A stretch of DNA of 10,346 bases from Eggerthellaceae bacterium. Lineage in GTDB: Bacteria; Actinomycetota; Coriobacteriia; Coriobacteriales; Eggerthellaceae. The translations under genes and the position numbers were made by a program. The stretch is from assembly GCA_900754495.1 (NCBI GenBank), contig CAAEDC010000199.1, positions 1 through 10,346 of the forward strand. The letters are read 5' to 3'. Of this stretch, positions 6,790-10,346 are shown in pieces. The notes under the pieces were generated by a model. The model was not told the DNA's origin. It made no database searches and saw nothing but the letters and a program-made list of their open reading frames with translations. Each line of letters begins with the position of its first letter. Positions within the stretch are counted from its first letter, which is position 1.

Positions 6790-8496
6790 ATGCTTACCAG
6801 TGATACCGAGAAACTGTATCCTTCCGCCAAAACGCTGGTGAAGGATTGCATCGCAAGCCGCATCCACGTCAAGGATGCTTCCGTGTACGACTTCTCCGAG
6901 GAAGCGCAGGCTTGCGCCGAGGACTTCATGGGCTGGACCGACCTCGCCAGCAACCCCCCGTATCCGCTCGAGGAGATCCAGGCGTTCGCCGACGAGATCA
7001 TCGCGTCGGGGCTCAAGACCGTCGTCCTCATCGGCCAGGGCGGTTCCACCCAGGCCCCGATGACGATCACGAAGTACAACAAGCCGGACTCGACGCGGAT
7101 CAAGTTCCGCACCATCGACTCCGACTCGCCGGTGCGCGTGCGCGCGATGCTCGCCGAGATCGACCCCAAGACCACGCTGTTCATCATCTCGTCGAAAAGC
7201 GGCGGCACCATCGAGCCGCGCCTGATGCTGCGCGCGGTGCGCGATCAGCTCTCCGAGGTCATGCCCGACGAGGAGCTGGTCAACCATCTGGTCGCGATCA
7301 CCGATCCCGGATCCCAGCTTGAAAAGCAGGCCAAGGACGAGGGCTGGCGCGCGGTGTTCTCGGGCGAGCCGTCCGTCGGCGGCCGCTTCTCCGCGCTGTC
7401 GGTGTTCGGCCTTTTGCCCGCGGCGCTCGTGGGCATCGACCTGAAGACGTTCGTCGAGCATGGCGCCGAGGCCGAGCGCATCTGCAGCGAGGACGCCATC
7501 GACAACCCCGCCATCGGCTTGGCGGCGTTCCTCTACGACAACTACCTTGCCGGGCGCAACAAGTTCTCGTTCCTCACGCAGAAGCGCGGCCGCGTTCTGG
7601 GCCTGTGGATCGAGCAGCTGGTGGCGGAGAGCCTGGGCAAGCACGGCCAGGGCATCCTGCCCAACATCGAGATCGACTCGCTGCTTTTGACCAAGGATCC
7701 CGGCGACCGCACGGTCGTCATGTACCAGACGCGCAACGACCTGTGGGACGAGCGCCACAACTTCGAGATGAGCCTGTCCTACATCGACTCGTCGATCCCG
7801 CGCGCCAACTACAAGATCGACTCGGTCGAGGAGCTGCCCGAGCATTTCGTGATGTGGGAGTACGCCATCGCGATGTGCGGCTACCTGATGAAGATCTGCC
7901 CGTTCGACCAGCCCGACGTCGCCGCCGCCAAGGCGGAGGTGCTCGGCATCCTGCGCGACGGCCATCCCGAGCCCGACTTCGTGCAGGATTTCTTCGGCGA
8001 CGTCCATATGGGCCAGGCGGAGGTGCGCCTGTCCCCCTGCTTCAAGGACTGCACCGACATCTACAGCGCCCTCAGCGCGCTCCTCAACAGCATCCAACCG
8101 GGCGACTACTTCGCGCTGAACGCGTTCCTCCCGTTCACGGGCGAGGGACGTCGCGAGGCGCTGGAGCAGATCCGCCACGGCGTCGCCGACAAGCGCGGCG
8201 TCGCCTCGTGCCTGGAGGTCGGTCCCCGCTACCTGCACTCCACCGGCCAGCTGCAGAAGGGCGGTCCGAACTCGGGCGCGTTTTTGATCCTGTCCGCCGA
8301 CGAGCTCAAGGACATCCCGCTGAAGCAGGAGGCCGAGAGCCTGGGGACCTTGGCGAAGGCGCAGGCCGAAGGCGACCTCCTGACGCTCGCCTCGCGCGGC
8401 CGCCGCTGCGTGCACCTGCATCTGCCCGACAACTCCAGCGTGACCATCCGCGCGCTCGCGGAGATCATCGACTCGATTCTCGACACCCGCGCCTAA
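6790..8496 (+). CDS. pgi: glucose-6-phosphate isomerase, TAL-PGI type, stand-alone
   Basis: This 568-residue enzyme should interconvert glucose-6-phosphate and fructose-6-phosphate in glycolysis and gluconeogenesis. Two SIS-type sugar-phosphate lobes are visible. Motifs: IGQGGST at 81-87; SSKSGGTIEP at 134-143, which binds the phosphate; SVGGRFSALS at 195-204, a classic isomerase signature containing the conserved Arg199; EQLVAESLGKHGQG at 275-288 with the likely catalytic Glu280; and LHSTGQLQKGGP at 482-493 with a probable catalytic Lys490. The last motif differs from the FDQWGVELGK of ordinary Pgi and, as I recall it, is characteristic of the isomerase half of bifunctional transaldolase/isomerase proteins. 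No transaldolase domain is present here and none is encoded directly upstream. AAGAAGG at 6779-6785, four bases before the ATG, is a slightly close Shine-Dalgarno. Divergent from the HD-GYP gene and followed by a hairpin-containing spacer and hypF. Confidence 0.92.
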   Translation: MLTSDTEKLYPSAKTLVKDCIASRIHVKDASVYDFSEEAQACAEDFMGWTDLASNPPYPLEEIQAFADEIIASGLKTVVLIGQGGSTQAPMTITKYNKPDSTRIKFRTIDSDSPVRVRAMLAEIDPKTTLFIISSKSGGTIEPRLMLRAVRDQLSEVMPDEELVNHLVAITDPGSQLEKQAKDEGWRAVFSGEPSVGGRFSALSVFGLLPAALVGIDLKTFVEHGAEAERICSEDAIDNPAIGLAAFLYDNYLAGRNKFSFLTQKRGRVLGLWIEQLVAESLGKHGQGILPNIEIDSLLLTKDPGDRTVVMYQTRNDLWDERHNFEMSLSYIDSSIPRANYKIDSVEELPEHFVMWEYAIAMCGYLMKICPFDQPDVAAAKAEVLGILRDGHPEPDFVQDFFGDVHMGQAEVRLSPCFKDCTDIYSALSALLNSIQPGDYFALNAFLPFTGEGRREALEQIRHGVADKRGVASCLEVGPRYLHSTGQLQKGGPNSGAFLILSADELKDIPLKQEAESLGTLAKAQAEGDLLTLASRGRRCVHLHLPDNSSVTIRALAEIIDSILDTRA

Positions 8497-8522
8497 CGGC
8501 GCAAGCGTCGAGCTGCCGCTGC

Positions 8523-8622
8523 GAAGGGCCCTGGCTCCGGATCTCGCGGCGATCACGAGGACTTGCGCGCCCGTGCGGGGCGTCCTCGCGATCCCCGCGA
8601 CCTTCCGGCACCGGGGCCCTTC
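8523..8622. repeat. 100-nt imperfect inverted repeat forming a very long hairpin
   Basis: Nearly the whole pgi-hypF spacer folds on itself. GAAGGGCCC at 8523-8531 pairs with 8614-8622; the stem continues inward through GG (8533-8534 with 8611-8612), CCGG (8537-8540 with 8605-8608), TCGCGG (8544-8549 with 8595-8600), GATC (8551-8554 with 8590-8593) and CGAGGAC (8556-8562 with 8582-8588). That makes about 34 pairs with small mismatches, and a further 4-bp apical stem GCCC/GGGC (8569-8572, 8578-8581). No T tract follows, so it is not a standard intrinsic terminator. It could be an attenuating or mRNA-stabilising structure, a dispersed palindromic repeat or a small miniature element; no target-site duplication is obvious. 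Confidence 0.6.
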
Positions 8623-8680
8623 TCGCTGACGTTACGAAGGCGATGTGAGATGATTGTCGCCGTTGAGAAAGGGGAAGCTC

Positions 8681-10346
8681 ATGCTCGAGGCGCTTGATAT
8701 TCATGTGACGGGAGTCGTGCAGGGCGTGGGGTTCCGCCCGTTCGTCTATCGGGCGGCCAAGCGCAACCTCGTCAGCGGCTGGGTGCTCAACGCGGTCGAC
8801 GGCGTCGACATCCATGCGGAGGGCGAATCGCGCCTTCTGGACACGTTCGTCATCGAGATCTCCGAGAACGCCCCCGCGGCGGCGCAGGTGCGCGAGATCG
8901 ATCTGAAGGAAGTGCCGCTTCAGGGCTGCGAGGGGTTCGAGATCCGCTTCTCCGACGCCGCCGACAGCCGCGAGACCACGCTCGTGTCGCCCGATCTCGC
9001 CACGTGCGACGATTGCGTGCGCGAGCTGTTCGACCCCGCCGATCGGCGTTACCGCTATCCGTTCATCAACTGCACCAACTGCGGACCGCGCTTCACCATC
9101 ATCGACAAGCTTCCCTACGACCGCCCCGCAACCTCGATGAAGGGCTTCGAGATGTGCCCCGACTGCGCGGCGGAGTACACCGACCCCGGCGATCGCCGCT
9201 TCCATGCGCAGCCCGACGCCTGCTTCGCGTGTGGGCCGCGGATCTCGTGGAAGCAGGGCGACGATCCGGTCGCATGGGGCGGCACGCGGGAGGAGAGCGA
9301 CGCGATCTTCGCCAGGGCCGTCGAGCTGCTGCTTGCGGGAGGCATCGTCGCCGTGAAGGGCTTGGGCGGCTTCCACCTGGCGTGCGACGCTTCCAACGCC
9401 GGGGCGGTGAAGCGCCTTCGCGAGCGCAAGCGCCGCGAGGGCAAGGCGTTCGCGGTGATGATGGGGTCCGCGGACGACGCGCGGCGGGTCTGCCTGGTCG
9501 ACGACGCGGAGCAGCGTTTGCTGGAGAGCCCCCAGCGCCCGATCGTGCTGCTGCGCAAGCGTCCCGGCGCCGCGCTGACGCCCCGGCTCGCGGACAAGCT
9601 GCCCGAGTTGGGCGTGATGCTTCCCTGCACGCCCGTGCAGCATCTTCTGATGCATGATTTCGCCGAGGCAGCCGCGTCGCGCGCTGGGGGCGCGGACGGA
9701 TCCGCCGAGGCGGGGACGCTTCCTCCGATGCTCGTGATGACCTCGGGAAACATCCATGACGAGCCCATCGTCACCGATGACGGGGAGGCCTACGCGCGCC
9801 TCGCCGGCGTCGCCGACGCGTTTTTGGGCAACGACCGGCCCATCCTGTCGCGCTACGACGATTCGGTGGCGCGCATCGTCAAGGCAGGCTCGTCGGGCGA
9901 TGCCGTCCAGATGATCCGCCGCGCGCGCGGTTTCGCCCCTGCCCCCATCGCGGTGGAGCAGGGCGGCGACCTGGGCCGCAAGACGTTGCTGGCGGTGGGC
10001 CCCGAGCAGAAGAACACGCTCGCGTACGTGCGCCAAGGAGCGCAGCGCTCCGAGGCGTTCGTCTCGCAGCATATCGGCGACATGGAGAACGCCGAGACCT
10101 TCGACGCCTGGCTGGAGGCCAAGGAGCGCTACGCCAGGCTGTTCCGCTTGAACCCGTCGCTTCTGGCATGCGATCCGCATCCCGAGTACCTCTCGACCAA
10201 ATGGGCGCGCGAGCAGGCGCGCAAGGAGGGCATGCCGCTCGCGGAGGTGCAGCATCACCACGCGCATATCGCCTCGGTGCTGGGGGAGAACGCCATCGAC
10301 GACGCGGTGTGCGGCATCGCGTTCGACGGCACGGGCTACGGATTCG
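8681..10346 (+). CDS. hypF: [NiFe]-hydrogenase maturation carbamoyltransferase HypF (3' end outside window)
   Basis: The first 555 codons are visible. HypF makes carbamoyl-adenylate from carbamoyl phosphate and ATP and passes the carbamoyl group to HypE, the source of the cyanide ligands of the [NiFe] active site. Domains in order: acylphosphatase-like at about 4-90 (GVVQGVGFRPFVYR at 11-24, with Arg19 and Asn37); two zinc fingers with C109-x2-C112/C131-x2-C134 and C159-x2-C162/C181-x2-C184; a YrdC-like domain at about 205-400 (KRREGKAFAVM at 250-260, RPIV at 286-289, TSGN at 354-357); then the start of the Kae1-like domain with QHHHAHIASV at 524-533 and FDGTGYG at 548-554. The window ends inside this last ATP-binding motif. 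AAAGGGG at 8668-8674 supports the ATG at 8681. A short Ala/Gly-rich insert lies at about 332-346 of the YrdC domain. Other hyp genes may follow but are not seen. Confidence 0.96.
   Translation, partial: MLEALDIHVTGVVQGVGFRPFVYRAAKRNLVSGWVLNAVDGVDIHAEGESRLLDTFVIEISENAPAAAQVREIDLKEVPLQGCEGFEIRFSDAADSRETTLVSPDLATCDDCVRELFDPADRRYRYPFINCTNCGPRFTIIDKLPYDRPATSMKGFEMCPDCAAEYTDPGDRRFHAQPDACFACGPRISWKQGDDPVAWGGTREESDAIFARAVELLLAGGIVAVKGLGGFHLACDASNAGAVKRLRERKRREGKAFAVMMGSADDARRVCLVDDAEQRLLESPQRPIVLLRKRPGAALTPRLADKLPELGVMLPCTPVQHLLMHDFAEAAASRAGGADGSAEAGTLPPMLVMTSGNIHDEPIVTDDGEAYARLAGVADAFLGNDRPILSRYDDSVARIVKAGSSGDAVQMIRRARGFAPAPIAVEQGGDLGRKTLLAVGPEQKNTLAYVRQGAQRSEAFVSQHIGDMENAETFDAWLEAKERYARLFRLNPSLLACDPHPEYLSTKWAREQARKEGMPLAEVQHHHAHIASVLGENAIDDAVCGIAFDGTGYGF

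Noticed and set aside
6679..8556. 625-codon open frame on the - strand opposite pgi
   Set aside because: Same cause: an antisense shadow of a gene with strong isomerase motifs. It would also run across the long hairpin and the divergent promoter region.
8523..8640. Classic Rho-independent terminator after pgi
   Set aside because: The stem is far too long and no run of T follows on either side; it is reported as an inverted repeat instead.
8644..8660. TGTGA-like half-site before hypF resembling a CRP/FNR box
   Set aside because: Only one half matches; the other side lacks the TCACA or ATCAA symmetry expected, so chance is sufficient.
8465..10267. 600-codon open frame on the - strand opposite hypF
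   Set aside because: It mirrors hypF codons in a GC-rich genome where stops are rare on the opposite strand. The + strand protein has complete HypF motifs, while the - strand product is Arg/Ala/His-rich with no recognisable domain and no ribosome-binding site.

Overview
The window is about two thirds G+C, gene-dense, and entirely chromosomal housekeeping and metabolic sequence. The gene order, the strict GC-rich third codon positions and the mix of families (tyrA-aroA-cmk-plsC-ispH in one run, a response regulator with an HD-GYP domain, a TAL-PGI-type glucose-6-phosphate isomerase, hypF) suggest a high-GC Gram-positive anaerobe. My best guess is an actinobacterium of the class Coriobacteriia (Eggerthellaceae-like). 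That placement is inference; no rRNA gene or other phylogenetic marker was available to test it.

Left block (1-5442, all + strand). The 3' end of an RsuA/RluB-family pseudouridine synthase gene enters from the left edge. After a 53-bp gap with a good extended -10 promoter candidate comes a tightly packed five-gene run: tyrA (prephenate dehydrogenase with ACT domain), aroA (EPSP synthase), cmk (cytidylate kinase), plsC (lysophosphatidate acyltransferase) and ispH (HMBPP reductase). tyrA/aroA overlap by 8 bp; aroA/cmk and plsC/ispH overlap by 4 bp (ATGA). Only cmk-plsC has a short gap (19 bp). The operon thus links aromatic amino acid synthesis, CTP/dCTP precursor supply, phosphatidic acid formation and isoprenoid precursor synthesis.

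Middle block (5443-6789). On the - strand, converging on ispH, lies a 362-residue response regulator with an HD-GYP output domain, probably a cyclic-di-GMP phosphodiesterase. A 165-bp divergent region separates it from pgi. That region carries back-to-back promoter candidates and a 9-bp perfect inverted repeat that could be an operator.

Right block (6790-10346, + strand). A stand-alone Pgi of the kind that usually forms the C-terminal half of transaldolase/isomerase fusions is followed by a 184-bp spacer. This spacer contains a 100-nt imperfect inverted repeat able to form a stem of about 34 base pairs. hypF, the carbamoyltransferase of [NiFe]-hydrogenase maturation, then begins and runs off the right edge. 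It shows that the organism can probably mature a [NiFe] hydrogenase.

I found no mobile element, CRISPR array, tRNA or rRNA, and no convincing novel multi-gene system. The most notable non-coding signals are the long hairpin between pgi and hypF and the divergent promoter region between the HD-GYP gene and pgi.
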